Made by a program: the position numbers and the translations under genes. The notes under the pieces are model-generated. The model ran no database searches. It was not told the origin of the DNA and worked only from the letters and a program-made list of their open reading frames with translations. This document shows, piece after piece, positions 8,904 through 17,621 of a DNA stretch of 64,000 bases. Origin of the DNA: Thalassovita aquimarina. Its GTDB lineage: Bacteria > Pseudomonadota > Alphaproteobacteria > Rhodobacterales > Rhodobacteraceae. The stretch lies in NCBI RefSeq assembly GCF_018219815.1, contig NZ_JADMKU010000008.1:1-64000 (forward strand), in the 5' to 3' direction. The stretch's first letter is position 1, and each line of letters starts with the position of its first letter.

Positions 8904-9888
8904 GATGAGATCCGATCGTATTTCTGTGGACGTCACCCAGGGCGGTTGCGAAACTGGGGGATGCACCGTTGCGGGCGGCGATGACGACGGCCTCGACCTC
9001 GGCCTTGACCTCGGCATCGAGCGCATCGAGCGTCGCGGCATCAAAGCCATCGCCGATGAGGCTGTCGCGTTCGAGCGCCACGCAATCGGTCGACGTCGCC
9101 GTTTCCTGATCGCCTTCGGCGCGGTATTTTTGCGGATCGCCTTCGTAATGACCGTGCCAGCGCACCGTCAGGCATTCGAGGATGGCAGGCCCCTGCCCGG
9201 TCCGCAGCCGGTCGCACAGATCGGCGGTCATGCTGCGAACGTCGCGCACCTTGGTGCCATCAACGCGTTCGAACGGGATCGAGAACGCTTTCGCGAGGTC
9301 TCCGATCTCGGCCCTGATCTGATCCGAACTGCGCGAAAATTCCGACCAGCCGTTGTTTTCACAGACCATCAGAAGCGGCAGGTTCCACAGCGCCGCGAGG
9401 TTCATCACCTCGTGCACGGCCCCTTCGCCAAGCGCGCCATCGCCAAAAAACACCACCGCAACCTGATCCGACTTCTTGATCGAATGCGCCAGGGCGCTGC
9501 CAAGCGCGATGGGAAGCCCGCCGCCGACGATGCCGTTCGCGCCCAGCATACCAACCGACATGTCGGCGATATGCATCGACCCGCCGCGGCCGCGGCAAAT
9601 GCCGCCATCCTTGCCAAACAGTTCGAGGAAGAACTGGTCGAGCGATACCCCCTGCGCTAGGGCATGACCGTGACCGCGATGGTTCGACGCCAGCGTATCG
9701 CCATCCCGCAGCGCGTCGCAAACGCCGGCCGCGACTGCTTCCTGCCCCAGCGAGAGGTGAATGAAGCCCGGGATTTCATTGTTGGCGAACAGCCCGGACA
9801 GGGCCGTTTCCGCTTCCCGGATCACCCGCATCTTGCGGTAGAGACCCAGCAGATCCGTATCGGATTTATCGTTGCGTTTTTTCGTCAT
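8896..9888 (-). CDS. 2-oxoacid dehydrogenase E1 component, alpha subunit
   Basis: A 330-residue TPP-dependent subunit. The TPP motif reads GDGALGEGAVHEVMNLAALW then CENNGW near residues 165-195, and GRGGSMHIAD near 105 is the usual GKGGSMH element. The start at 9888 is preferred because GAGGTG precedes it, although an in-frame ATG at 9909 exists without a ribosome site. It is the first gene of the E1/E2/liv transcript. A 16-bp palindrome (9918-9933) just upstream is a likely TetR operator. Confidence 0.92.
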   Translation of the reverse strand: MTKKRNDKSDTDLLGLYRKMRVIREAETALSGLFANNEIPGFIHLSLGQEAVAAGVCDALRDGDTLASNHRGHGHALAQGVSLDQFFLELFGKDGGICRGRGGSMHIADMSVGMLGANGIVGGGLPIALGSALAHSIKKSDQVAVVFFGDGALGEGAVHEVMNLAALWNLPLLMVCENNGWSEFSRSSDQIRAEIGDLAKAFSIPFERVDGTKVRDVRSMTADLCDRLRTGQGPAILECLTVRWHGHYEGDPQKYRAEGDQETATSTDCVALERDSLIGDGFDAATLDALDAEVKAEVEAVVIAARNGASPSFATALGDVHRNTIGSHHV

Positions 9889-9917
9889 CACCTCACCAGA
9901 GATTCGCATTATGAATT

Positions 9918-9933
9918 ATGAATCATGATTCAT
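9918..9933. promoter_or_regulatory. Perfect 16-bp palindrome, probable TetR operator
   Basis: ATGAATCATGATTCAT is identical to its own reverse complement and lies 30 bases upstream of the E1 alpha start and about 65 bases beyond the tetR stop. A near copy sits upstream of the thiolase (16249-16264) and a degraded one upstream of tetR (10671-10686). Placement at the head of both transcripts suggests repression by the adjacent TetR protein. Confidence 0.65.
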
Positions 9934-9998
9934 TTTATGTTCATGCGAACAATCCGGTCAAGGAAAACCTTCCCAACGCTTCCGGTGGTTTACGGATG

Positions 9999-10631
9999 TT
10001 AGAACTTAAATAGCCCTGAACTCACGATTTTTTCGTAAGCGCTGTAGACCTGCGGCGGGACCTTCCGGGACCGTCCTCCGCGCACGGCGTAGCCGAGACT
10101 CAGGTATCCACGCGCGGCGAGCAGGATATAGGCGATGACTTCCAGTTCCTCATCGGTGTAATTCTGCAACTCGTCGCGGTCGCGGCTTCTGCGAAAGGCG
10201 GACATGTATCCGGCGATCAGCATGTTGAAATGTTTCTCATGCGCTTTCGGCGCGAAAATCTCCGCCTCGTTCAAGATCCTGTAAAACTCAGGATTTTCAT
10301 GCAGATAGTCGAAATAGGCGGTCAGCCTCTGAAGTTCACGTTCGACCCCGGACACGGACGTGTCCACCTGTTCCTTGATATGGTCCAGCATGTTGCCGCC
10401 AACCTCGGGCAGCAGTTGATCGAACAGATCCTGCCGCGTCTCGAAGTAGTTGTAGAACGTGCCCTGGGCGATGTTGGCTTCGGTGGTTATGCGCGAGATC
10501 GAGGCGTCGGCATACCCGTATTTACCGACGACCTTGGCCGCAGCCCGGAACAGGGCCCGGCGAGTTTCTTCCGCTTTTTCTTCACGGCTGAGACGTTTTT
10601 TCCGACGATTGGGGGTATGCGCGAGGGCCAT
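9999..10631 (-). CDS. TetR/AcrR family transcriptional regulator
   Basis: A 210-residue repressor-type protein. The N-terminal helix-turn-helix is clear (about residues 20-70: RRALFRAAAKVVGKYGYADA, then ITTEANIAQGTFYNYFETR). The C-terminal ligand domain resembles regulators of fatty-acid or aromatic-acid catabolism but does not name an effector. It lies between two catabolic blocks on the same strand, and both, plus itself, carry variants of one palindrome upstream. An acyl-CoA intermediate would be a natural inducer (inference). Confidence 0.9.
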   Translation of the reverse strand: MALAHTPNRRKKRLSREEKAEETRRALFRAAAKVVGKYGYADASISRITTEANIAQGTFYNYFETRQDLFDQLLPEVGGNMLDHIKEQVDTSVSGVERELQRLTAYFDYLHENPEFYRILNEAEIFAPKAHEKHFNMLIAGYMSAFRRSRDRDELQNYTDEELEVIAYILLAARGYLSLGYAVRGGRSRKVPPQVYSAYEKIVSSGLFKF

Positions 10632-10670
10632 AACAATCCAGTTCTGAATATTGATGTCACGCCCGATAAT

Positions 10671-10686
10671 ATGAACAATGAATCAC
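10671..10686. promoter_or_regulatory. Degraded copy of the TetR-type palindrome upstream of tetR
   Basis: ATGAACAATGAATCAC matches 12 of 16 bases of the perfect palindrome at 9918-9933. It lies 40 bases upstream of the tetR start and touches the end of the MmgE/PrpD gene, consistent with autoregulation. The match alone is weak; position is the main support. Confidence 0.35.
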
Positions 10687-10687
10687 A

Positions 10688-12058
10688 TTAGCAATGAACG
10701 AACATCGCTGCCGAGCGCACCTCTTCGAAAACCCGCTCAACCGCGCTGAGGTCGGGCTGCTGCCGCCGCAAAGCCTTGTCCAATCGCCCCAGCGTTCCCG
10801 CCGGTGCCGATACGTCGCGCAATGCCCGCTCCAATGACGACGCGAGGTCGAATTCCTGCGGGTTGGGACCGGCTTCCGCAAACAGCGTGGGGCCGTCTGC
10901 CGTCTTCAGGTACATTCTGCAGTTCATGGGCGCCACCGCCTCATCGGGATGGACCTGAATCTTGCGGATGAGATCACGTAACTCGTCGCAGCCCCCCGCA
11001 GTCAGGTTGCCCATGTTCGGAGCGCCGTCGATCAAGGTCGCGGCCACGGCGAATGGAACGCTCATGATGGCTTCGGTCATGCCGGAAAAGGGTCCGGGCG
11101 ACGGAATGCCCGGAAGCCCGTATTCGAACGGGTTCATGAAAATGCCGATGCTGGCGACATTCCGGGCCACGGTCCGGGTGATCGACAGAGACGCCGCCGC
11201 CTTGCAGGCGGATTGGGCATAAGCACAGACCGGGTAGGCCTTGAAGGCGACGCGCTCGATGGCCCAGTCCTGCCCCAGCCGATCGAAGTCCGGTTCCGGG
11301 ACGGACCCGCAAGCCGCCCTGATCAATCCATAATGTCCTTCCAGCGCGTTTGGGGCGGCCACCGCTCCGGCAGCGCTCAGCTCCACCGCGGACAGCGCCA
11401 GCTGTGCCGATAGTCCGGCCTGGTAGCGCCAGTCGTCGCTGCCGTCGACGAAGGATTGCCCGCCGCCCCCGGCCCCGCCGGCGGCAAGCGCAATGGCGGC
11501 CCCGACCCGTTCGGCAGGCAGGTCCATCGCATAGGCCGCCGCCGCCGCTGCCGCGACCGGCGCGTAAAGCGGGGTCGACCGGTTGCCGCGCCCGGTCGAT
11601 ATCCGCCCGCAAGCGGCATCCAGAAGGCCACCGACCTCGTAGGCGGCCAGCAGCGCGGCATTCATCCGTTCCGGCCGGGCCGCACCGCTTTGCGACAAGG
11701 CCAAGAGCACCGGCACCACGACACAACCGATATGGGTGCCGCCCAGGGTGTCTTCCTGTGTCCGGCCGTGCAGCAACACCGCGTTCGCGAAGGCTGCCGC
11801 TGACGGGCTGATTTTCGCCCCCGAAGCAAGGATGGTACAGTCCCCGCGCAGGCCCGAGAGATGCGAAGCCGCCTTTTGCGCGACCTGCGCGTAGGGCGTT
11901 GCCAAGGAGGCAAGCCCGACGCCAAGCGCGTTCAGCCAGCAATCGGCGACCCGCGCCGCGATCCGGTCGGGGATCGTGCCCGGCCCAAGGCTAGCCACGA
12001 AATCCCCCAACCGCGCGGCCATGCCGCCCACTGCCACGTCCGTTACCACCTTGTTCAT
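10688..12058 (-). CDS. MmgE/PrpD family protein
   Basis: A 456-residue protein of the family containing 2-methylcitrate dehydratase and cis-aconitate decarboxylase. The N-terminal helical domain (RIAARVADCWLNALGVGLAS) and Gly/Ala-rich core (AAAIALAAGGAGGGGQSFVD) are typical. Family members act on tricarboxylic or substituted acids, and many are uncharacterised, so a specific reaction should not be assigned. It is the last gene of the ligase-thiolase block and starts 4 bases after the SDR stop. Its product could finish a short-chain acid left by beta-oxidation. Confidence 0.8.
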   Translation of the reverse strand: MNKVVTDVAVGGMAARLGDFVASLGPGTIPDRIAARVADCWLNALGVGLASLATPYAQVAQKAASHLSGLRGDCTILASGAKISPSAAAFANAVLLHGRTQEDTLGGTHIGCVVVPVLLALSQSGAARPERMNAALLAAYEVGGLLDAACGRISTGRGNRSTPLYAPVAAAAAAAYAMDLPAERVGAAIALAAGGAGGGGQSFVDGSDDWRYQAGLSAQLALSAVELSAAGAVAAPNALEGHYGLIRAACGSVPEPDFDRLGQDWAIERVAFKAYPVCAYAQSACKAAASLSITRTVARNVASIGIFMNPFEYGLPGIPSPGPFSGMTEAIMSVPFAVAATLIDGAPNMGNLTAGGCDELRDLIRKIQVHPDEAVAPMNCRMYLKTADGPTLFAEAGPNPQEFDLASSLERALRDVSAPAGTLGRLDKALRRQQPDLSAVERVFEEVRSAAMFVHC

Positions 12059-12062
12059 GACA

Positions 12063-12779
12063 TCAGATCAGGTGATGACCGCCCGAGACCACCAGCGCGG
12101 TGCCGGTGACGAAGCGGTTTTCCATCAGGAACAGGACCGCATGGGCGATTTCCTCGGGATCGGCGAAGCGTCCCGCCGGGACGTTTTCGCGGAAGAACTC
12201 CTTCACCGCACCGGCATGATCGCCAAGGATCCCGTTGAGGAACGGCGTGTCGGTTGCGCCCGGTACGATCGCGTTGAAACGGATGGGTTTCATTTCCATC
12301 GCCAGTGACCGGGCCAGCGTTTCGACCGCGCTGCACGACATCCCGCCGATGCCTTCACCCGGAATTGTCTTGTGTGCCGAAATCCCCGAGGTGAAGGTGA
12401 CCGAACCGCCTTCGCGGATCTTGGGCGCGGCGTATTTCGCCGCCAGGATGGCCGCCTTGATCCGGTCATCCACCATCGGCATCATATTATCGAGCGTTTC
12501 GCCCAATGCATGCACCTGGTAGCCGGACCCGACAGAAACGTAGACGTGATCGATTGCATCCTGCTTGTCGAAGAACGCCTTGACCGCCGCTTCGTCGGTG
12601 CCCTGCAGGACCTCTGTCTTGATCGCGGGAAAGTTCTGCTTGAGTTCGTCCAGCCGATCGGCCCCGCGCGCAGCGACGGTGACGGAGGCACCACGTTCCA
12701 GTGCGGCGGCCGCGGTGGCACGGCCAATCCCAGAGCTGCCGCCAATGACCACGACATGTTGTTGATCGAGACTCTTCAT
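12063..12779 (-). CDS. SDR-fold protein lacking the catalytic Tyr and Lys
   Basis: A 238-residue protein with a clear Rossmann start (VVVIGGSSGIGRATAAAALE, residues 9-28) and the SDR C-terminal RFNAIVPGATDTP and VTGTALVVSGGH. Where active SDRs have YxxxK, this one reads GGMSC between SGISAHKTIPGEGI and SAVETLARSLA, so both catalytic residues are missing when aligned from the following helix. It may be a non-redox member, a regulatory subunit or use other residues. It sits in the operon with OsmC, ligase and thiolase, with 11 bases to the OsmC stop. Confidence 0.82.
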   Translation of the reverse strand: MKSLDQQHVVVIGGSSGIGRATAAAALERGASVTVAARGADRLDELKQNFPAIKTEVLQGTDEAAVKAFFDKQDAIDHVYVSVGSGYQVHALGETLDNMMPMVDDRIKAAILAAKYAAPKIREGGSVTFTSGISAHKTIPGEGIGGMSCSAVETLARSLAMEMKPIRFNAIVPGATDTPFLNGILGDHAGAVKEFFRENVPAGRFADPEEIAHAVLFLMENRFVTGTALVVSGGHHLI

Positions 12780-12790
12780 TGTTCTTATCC

Positions 12791-13297
12791 TTAGTTAACT
12801 GCAAGTTTTTGATCGGCATCTGCCGGGGAAATGTTCCAGTCGTGGACAACTTCCGCGCCCGTCGCCGCGAACATCTGAGTGAACGGATCGCGGCGGATGA
12901 CTTCCTTGAACAGGCGATCCACATCACGGGAGTCGGCCGGGCTTTCGCCCTCGATGCTGATGACAACGCCGGGGAAAGGCTTGGCGACCGGCGCCTTGCC
13001 AAGGAATCCGTAGGTATCGAGATCGGCCTTGATGTCGACGCGGTGCAGTTTCACCTCGATCCCCATTTCCTCGCTCACCAGCGTGACAAGGCAATTGGTG
13101 ACCGCCGCGGCGCTGCCAAGCGCGTATTCCAGCGGTGCCGCGCCAAGATCGGTGCCGCCGAATAGTTCCGGTTCGTCCACCGTCCAAACATGGTCCCGAA
13201 CGGTAACCTGGCTGCAAATGGCGTCTTTGCACTCGGCCGAAGCCTGCATCGTGTATATGCGCGGCAATTCGTAGAGCGCCGGATTGATTACGCCCAT
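12791..13297 (-). CDS. OsmC family protein
   Basis: A 168-residue protein with the OsmC/Ohr fold pattern: GGTDLGAAPLEYALGSAAAVTNCLVTLVSEEMG, where the Cys after the first core helix is the usual redox Cys. A second Cys in the expected place is not evident, so peroxidase activity is uncertain. OsmC-like proteins occur in acyl-CoA and sulfur-related operons without known role. GGGAGGAAC precedes the start. Confidence 0.82.
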   Translation of the reverse strand: MGVINPALYELPRIYTMQASAECKDAICSQVTVRDHVWTVDEPELFGGTDLGAAPLEYALGSAAAVTNCLVTLVSEEMGIEVKLHRVDIKADLDTYGFLGKAPVAKPFPGVVISIEGESPADSRDVDRLFKEVIRRDPFTQMFAATGAEVVHDWNISPADADQKLAVN

Positions 13298-13338
13298 CGT
13301 TAGTTCCTCCCTGTTTTTTTATCTCCTGACGGTCTGCC

Positions 13339-13370
13339 GCTGCGCCCGCGACCAAGTCATCGGGCGCAGC
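13339..13370 (-). other. Intercistronic stem-loop between acyl-CoA ligase and osmC genes
   Basis: GCTGCGCCCG (13339-13348) pairs perfectly with CGGGCGCAGC (13361-13370) around a 12-base loop, with a further flanking repeat of CTGACGGT and ACCGTCGTCAG. No T run follows on the transcribed strand, so an mRNA stability or processing element is more likely than a terminator. Confidence 0.5.
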
Positions 13371-13384
13371 AACGTGTACCGTCG

Positions 13385-14923
13385 TCAGGCGTCCTCCCCG
13401 ACGCCTTCCATCGCTTTGCGCAGGTCCGTCTTGAGAACCTTGCCGTAGTTGTTCTTCGGCAGTTCCGAAACGAACTCGTAGCGCCTCGGCCGCTTGAACC
13501 CGGCAAGGTTGTCGCGGCAAACCGTGTCCAGATCGTCCTTGCCGATCTTGCTGGCTTCCGAGGTCACGACGAAGGCCACCGTTTCCTCGCCCCATTCGCG
13601 GTTCGGGACACCGATGACCGACGCCTCGACGACATCAGGATGGGTCAGCAACGCCTCTTCGACCTCGCGCGGGTAGATGTTCAGCCCGCCGCTGATGATC
13701 AGGTCCTTCGAGCGGTCCTTGAGCGTCAGGAAGCCTTCTTCGTCGATCAGCCCGACATCGCCGGAATAGAGCCAGCCATCGCGCAAGGTTTCGGCGTTCG
13801 CCTCCGGACGATTGAGATAGCCGGTCATCACCACATCCCCACGGATGGTGATTTCCCCGACTTCCCCCGCAGGCAAGGGGTTGCCGGCCTCGTCGCGAAT
13901 GACGATTTCGGTCCCCATGAACGGAACCCCGACCGAACCGAGATGATCGTCGTAGCGCGGATGGTTCACGTCGCCATGCATCGCCTTGGACAGTCCCGAT
14001 ACCGTGAGTGGTGCTTCGGTCAGCCCGTAACCCTGGTGGAACCGGTTGCCGATCGCCGCCATCGCCCGCTTGATGTCCTGGACATACATCGGGCCGCCGC
14101 CGTAAATGATCGTTTTCAGATTCTCGATTTTTGCATTTGCCAGCGACGGATCATCGATCAGGCGCATCACCATCGTCGGCGCGCCGAACATCGATACGTT
14201 CTCGAAGGTCGACAGCAGGTCGTAGATTTCGGCCGGGCGGAAACCCTTGGATTCCGGAATGATCTGTCGCCCCCCCTGCAGCAGGTAGGATATCCCGAAG
14301 GCGCCCGCGCCGTGCGACATGGCGGCAGCATAAAGCTTCGCGTCATCCGGGCCGACCGGTTCCATCGAATAGTGGCGCAGCGCCGTTGTCATCAGCGATT
14401 TGTGCGACAGCATCGCGCCCTTGGGCCGACCGGTCGTCCCCGAGGTATAGCCAAGCCAAGCGGTTTCGCCCCCCGTCAGTTCGGTGACCGCGATCGGGTC
14501 CGCCTTCAGCAGGTGCTGGAATTCGTCGCTTGATACGCAGATCAGCCTGCCGTTTTCCAAGAAGTCAGACGCTTGCGGCAGGAATGCCTCGCCGATCTCG
14601 GCGGTGCAGAAACAGACCTTGGCGCCGGAATCTTCGAGAATGTAGGCAAGTTCCTTGGGGTGCAGCCGCGCGTTGGTCGGCACCAGCGTCAGCCCCGCCC
14701 ACCAGCAGGCATATTGGATTTCCAGGAACTCGGGGCAATTCAGCATCGCCAGCGCGACGCGATCGCCGGGTTTCAGGCCCAGCTTGTCGCGCAGCGCACC
14801 GGCCAGCGTGGCAACCCGGTGCCCGAATTCGTTGTAGGTCGAGACCTGCGTTGTGCCCACGTAGATCGCGGGACGTTCCGAATGCAGGCGGACGACCCGC
14901 TCTACAAGTTTCGCAATATTCAT
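13385..14923 (-). CDS. AMP-dependent acyl-CoA ligase
   Basis: A 512-residue ANL-superfamily enzyme that activates a carboxylic acid to its CoA thioester with ATP. Motifs in order: P-loop GYTSGTTGRPKGAMLSH (about 172-188), GYGLTEAP, YSGDVGLIDEEGF, KDRSKDLIISGGLNIYPREV (hinge) and the catalytic Lys in NNYGKVLKTDLR. It probably makes the entry CoA ester for this block, thiolysed later by the adjacent thiolase. Substrate is not readable; long, medium, branched or aromatic acids are all possible. The start overlaps the thiolase stop by 4 bases. Confidence 0.92.
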   Translation of the reverse strand: MNIAKLVERVVRLHSERPAIYVGTTQVSTYNEFGHRVATLAGALRDKLGLKPGDRVALAMLNCPEFLEIQYACWWAGLTLVPTNARLHPKELAYILEDSGAKVCFCTAEIGEAFLPQASDFLENGRLICVSSDEFQHLLKADPIAVTELTGGETAWLGYTSGTTGRPKGAMLSHKSLMTTALRHYSMEPVGPDDAKLYAAAMSHGAGAFGISYLLQGGRQIIPESKGFRPAEIYDLLSTFENVSMFGAPTMVMRLIDDPSLANAKIENLKTIIYGGGPMYVQDIKRAMAAIGNRFHQGYGLTEAPLTVSGLSKAMHGDVNHPRYDDHLGSVGVPFMGTEIVIRDEAGNPLPAGEVGEITIRGDVVMTGYLNRPEANAETLRDGWLYSGDVGLIDEEGFLTLKDRSKDLIISGGLNIYPREVEEALLTHPDVVEASVIGVPNREWGEETVAFVVTSEASKIGKDDLDTVCRDNLAGFKRPRRYEFVSELPKNNYGKVLKTDLRKAMEGVGEDA

Positions 14924-16164
14924 GCTGCCCTCCCTTCGGCAGGCCGTTCGAGGATTGAAACCACGCAGGACGCTTCGTCGAATCCGATGAAGCCGCCGCC
15001 GTTTTCCTGAACAGCGATTTTCGCACCTTCGACCTGGCGCTGTCCCGCTTCGCCGCGAAGCTGCGTCACAAGTTCGTGGATCTGTGCGATACCCGTCGCG
15101 CCCAGCGGATGACCACGGCTGACCATCCCGCCCGACGGGTTGATTGGAATGCGTCCCCCGACCGTGGTTTCGCCCCGCTCGGCCGCCGCCGCGCCTTCGC
15201 CATAGGCAAACAGGCCAAGGTTTTCGGACTGGGCGATTTCCCCGAAGGCCGATGCATCATGTACCTCGGCGACCGAAACCTCTTTCGGATCGACGCCCGA
15301 TTTTTCATAAGCCTGAAGCGCGGCGAGCCGACCGATCTGCTTCTCGAGCTCGCCCGCTTCCCGGTCGACGCTGCCGGTCAGGATCGAGGCCCGCAGCAAC
15401 ACGCTGCGCGACAGGCCCAGCTTTTTCAGCATCCGCCCGGAACACAAGATTGCCGCCGCGGCGCCATCCGAAATCGGCGAACACATCGGCACCGTCAGCG
15501 GCGAAGTGACCTGGCGCGCCGCCAACACCTCTTCGACTGTCATGGGCTTCTGGAACTGCGCCATCGGATTGAATTGCGAATGAACGTGGTTCTTCGCGGC
15601 CACAGCGGCGATCTGTTCGACCGTCGTTCCGAAGGTGTTCATGTGCCGGCGCGCCAGCGCCGCGAGAACTTCAACGAAGATGGATTGCTTCCCCTCGTTC
15701 TTCGGCGCCTCGGGATCTGCCGCAAGCTTTGCAAGATATTCCAGGTTCCGCTCCGGTTCGTGCACGTCCCAGCCGCCATCGAAGACGCTGAGCAACGCGC
15801 GCTTGTCGCCGACGACCATTTTTTCGGCCCCGACGGCAAGCGCAATATCCGCCGCCCCGGCACGAATGGCGTTCTGCGCCAGATGGAACGCCGTCGACCC
15901 CGAGGCGCAGGCATTTTCGACATTGGTGACGGGCAGGCCGGAAAATCCCATGGCGCGCAGGGCGATCTGCCCACGGATCGCATGCTGCCCTTCGAGCGCG
16001 CCCTGCGCGGCATTGCTGAAAAACGCGGTCTGGATGGCCGATCTTTCAAGCTGCGCATCATCCAAAGCATCGACCACGGCCTCTGCGACCAGATCCTTCA
16101 CCGAACTGTTCGTGCGTGCCCCGAACTTCGTGATGCCCACGCCAATTACATAGACGTCATCCAT
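14920..16164 (-). CDS. Thiolase family protein (SCP-2-like acyl-CoA thiolase)
   Basis: A 414-residue thiolase-fold enzyme starting MDDVYVIGVGITKFG. The acylated Cys lies in ENACASGSTAFHLAQNAI near residue 90, and GGMVSRGHPLGATGIAQ supplies the active-site His. This non-decarboxylating lipid-transfer-type thiolase subfamily often cleaves branched or sterol-like chains. It is first in its operon; ATG at 16164 is preceded by GGAAACG-type purines after GAGAGG. The near-perfect TetR palindrome at 16249-16264 lies 85 bases upstream. Confidence 0.88.
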   Translation of the reverse strand: MDDVYVIGVGITKFGARTNSSVKDLVAEAVVDALDDAQLERSAIQTAFFSNAAQGALEGQHAIRGQIALRAMGFSGLPVTNVENACASGSTAFHLAQNAIRAGAADIALAVGAEKMVVGDKRALLSVFDGGWDVHEPERNLEYLAKLAADPEAPKNEGKQSIFVEVLAALARRHMNTFGTTVEQIAAVAAKNHVHSQFNPMAQFQKPMTVEEVLAARQVTSPLTVPMCSPISDGAAAAILCSGRMLKKLGLSRSVLLRASILTGSVDREAGELEKQIGRLAALQAYEKSGVDPKEVSVAEVHDASAFGEIAQSENLGLFAYGEGAAAAERGETTVGGRIPINPSGGMVSRGHPLGATGIAQIHELVTQLRGEAGQRQVEGAKIAVQENGGGFIGFDEASCVVSILERPAEGRAA

Positions 16165-16601
16165 CGACGTTTCCTCTCCTCTTTTTTGGGAATCCCAAAA
16201 TCTCCTTGAAGGCCACACTACCACGCGGGGCCGCAGGGCGCAACAATTATGAATAATGGTTCATCATTCATATATTGAGAAAGCGGGCGCCTGGCGGCAG
16301 CGATTTCGGCGACGGACAGGAAAACAAAGCGCCATCGGCGACGCTGATTCGAATGGAAGATGCAATCGGACGGCAAGCCCAGCGATCAGGCAGCAAGCCC
16401 CCTGCCCTGTCCCGTCATGAACAGGCCCTTGCGACCGGGCCACGTGGAACAAACCGGTACGAGGCAAAGGGAAAGTCCGACGAGTCGCGTGAACCGAAAC
16501 GGATCGCACCGGGCTGTTCGGGATGGATGATCAGACGTCGGCTGTGGTGGCTCGTTCAGCCTGCCGACGCGCATTCCCCGAACTGAGACAGCCCGAGGCC
16601 A
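16165..16601. other. 437-bp noncoding stretch with the thiolase promoter
   Basis: It holds the promoter region of the leftward thiolase operon (A/T-rich 16240-16280 with the palindrome) and the 3' end region of the leftward LysR gene. Reading frames of about 80-100 codons exist but lack a ribosome site and have no protein-like pattern. Nothing else recognised. Confidence 0.6.
16249..16264. promoter_or_regulatory. Second TetR-type operator, upstream of the thiolase operon
   Basis: ATGAATAATGGTTCAT matches 14 of 16 bases of the perfect palindrome at 9918-9933. It precedes the first gene of the thiolase-ligase-OsmC-SDR-MmgE operon, linking that operon to the E1/E2/liv operon under one regulator. 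Confidence 0.6.
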
Positions 16602-17504
16602 TCAACCCGGGCGACTGCCGTCATCAGGCAAACGCAGAAAAGGATCGGAGCGCGCAGTTTCAATCACGAAGTCAAAAAATGCACGAATGCGCGCAGTTCG
16701 ATGCATGTCTTTGTGACAAACGATCCAGAGTTCGCCAGCGACTTCTGGAATCGGGGCTTCGACGCACCGCAGACCCGGCCAGCTTTCCCCGAGAATGCAG
16801 GGGAGCAATGCCGTGCTCCTGCTGGCCTGCGCAATCGCCGCATTGGTCACGAGGCTGTTGCTGCGCCAGAAAACTTCCGAATGCTTCGAAGTCGCACGGC
16901 CAAGCAGCTTTTCCTGAATGCTGATTGGCCCCGAAGAATACCCGATGATTTCTTCCAGTTCCCGGTCACTTTCCCTCCCCTCAGCCGCGCCTTGAGGGGA
17001 AGCGCTGCAATACCGTCCCCAATGCAACTCGGCGACTTTCCGGCCAACCAAGTTCACGTCGGTCGGACGAACGGGACGCAATGCGATATCGGCCGTCTGA
17101 TCCTCCAGGCTGAAAATACTGTTCCCGCTGAGGATCTCCATGCTGAGCTGGGGATGCCGCGTCCTGAAATCGGGGATGTGACGCGCCAGGAAATAGTTCG
17201 CGATGACCTCGCTTGCGGTAACCCGCAGCGTGCCGGTCAGTTGCTGATCTCTTCCGCTGATTGCCCGCTCACCTCTTTGCACCTCGGTCTCGATACTCTC
17301 GGCCACGCGCACAAGCTCGATCCCGATTTCCGTCGGCACATAGTCCTGCCTGGCCCTGGTAAAAAGCCGCTGCGCGCGCTCCTCCTCGATTTTCTCCAAG
17401 CGCCGGAAAACCGTCGAAACGGATACGCCCAGTTCGCTGGCGGCACCGGGAAGACCGCGGCTTCGGGCAATCGACAGCAACAGGCGATAGTCATCCCAGT
17501 CCAT
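16602..17504 (-). CDS. LysR family transcriptional regulator
   Basis: A 300-residue LTTR. The N-terminal winged helix (residues 1-60) reads MDWDDYRLLLSIARSRG, ELGVSVSTVFRRLEKIEEE; the effector domain follows from about 90. I chose ATG at 17504, which gives the canonical start; the frame extends 21 codons upstream. It is divergent to the flavoprotein gene at 17622 with a 117-bp gap, the classic LysR arrangement, so that gene is its likely target. The MDWDD start and short linker recall regulators of the GcvA/TfaR-like groups, but no ligand can be given. Confidence 0.9.
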   Translation of the reverse strand: MDWDDYRLLLSIARSRGLPGAASELGVSVSTVFRRLEKIEEERAQRLFTRARQDYVPTEIGIELVRVAESIETEVQRGERAISGRDQQLTGTLRVTASEVIANYFLARHIPDFRTRHPQLSMEILSGNSIFSLEDQTADIALRPVRPTDVNLVGRKVAELHWGRYCSASPQGAAEGRESDRELEEIIGYSSGPISIQEKLLGRATSKHSEVFWRSNSLVTNAAIAQASRSTALLPCILGESWPGLRCVEAPIPEVAGELWIVCHKDMHRTARIRAFFDFVIETARSDPFLRLPDDGSRPG

Positions 17505-17621
17505 GCAACAACTTCCATTTATGCAAATTATTACTTCAAAATAGAAACTTTTCTTGCCCTTTCGCAAGTCCTAGTTACCGCCCGTCGATGAAGAAATCGC
17601 AACGGAATAAAGGAAACCCAC

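Noticed and set aside
16275-16586. 103-codon plus-strand frame in the thiolase-LysR gap
   Set aside because: No ribosome site, low-complexity basic composition, and no neighbour that would explain it.
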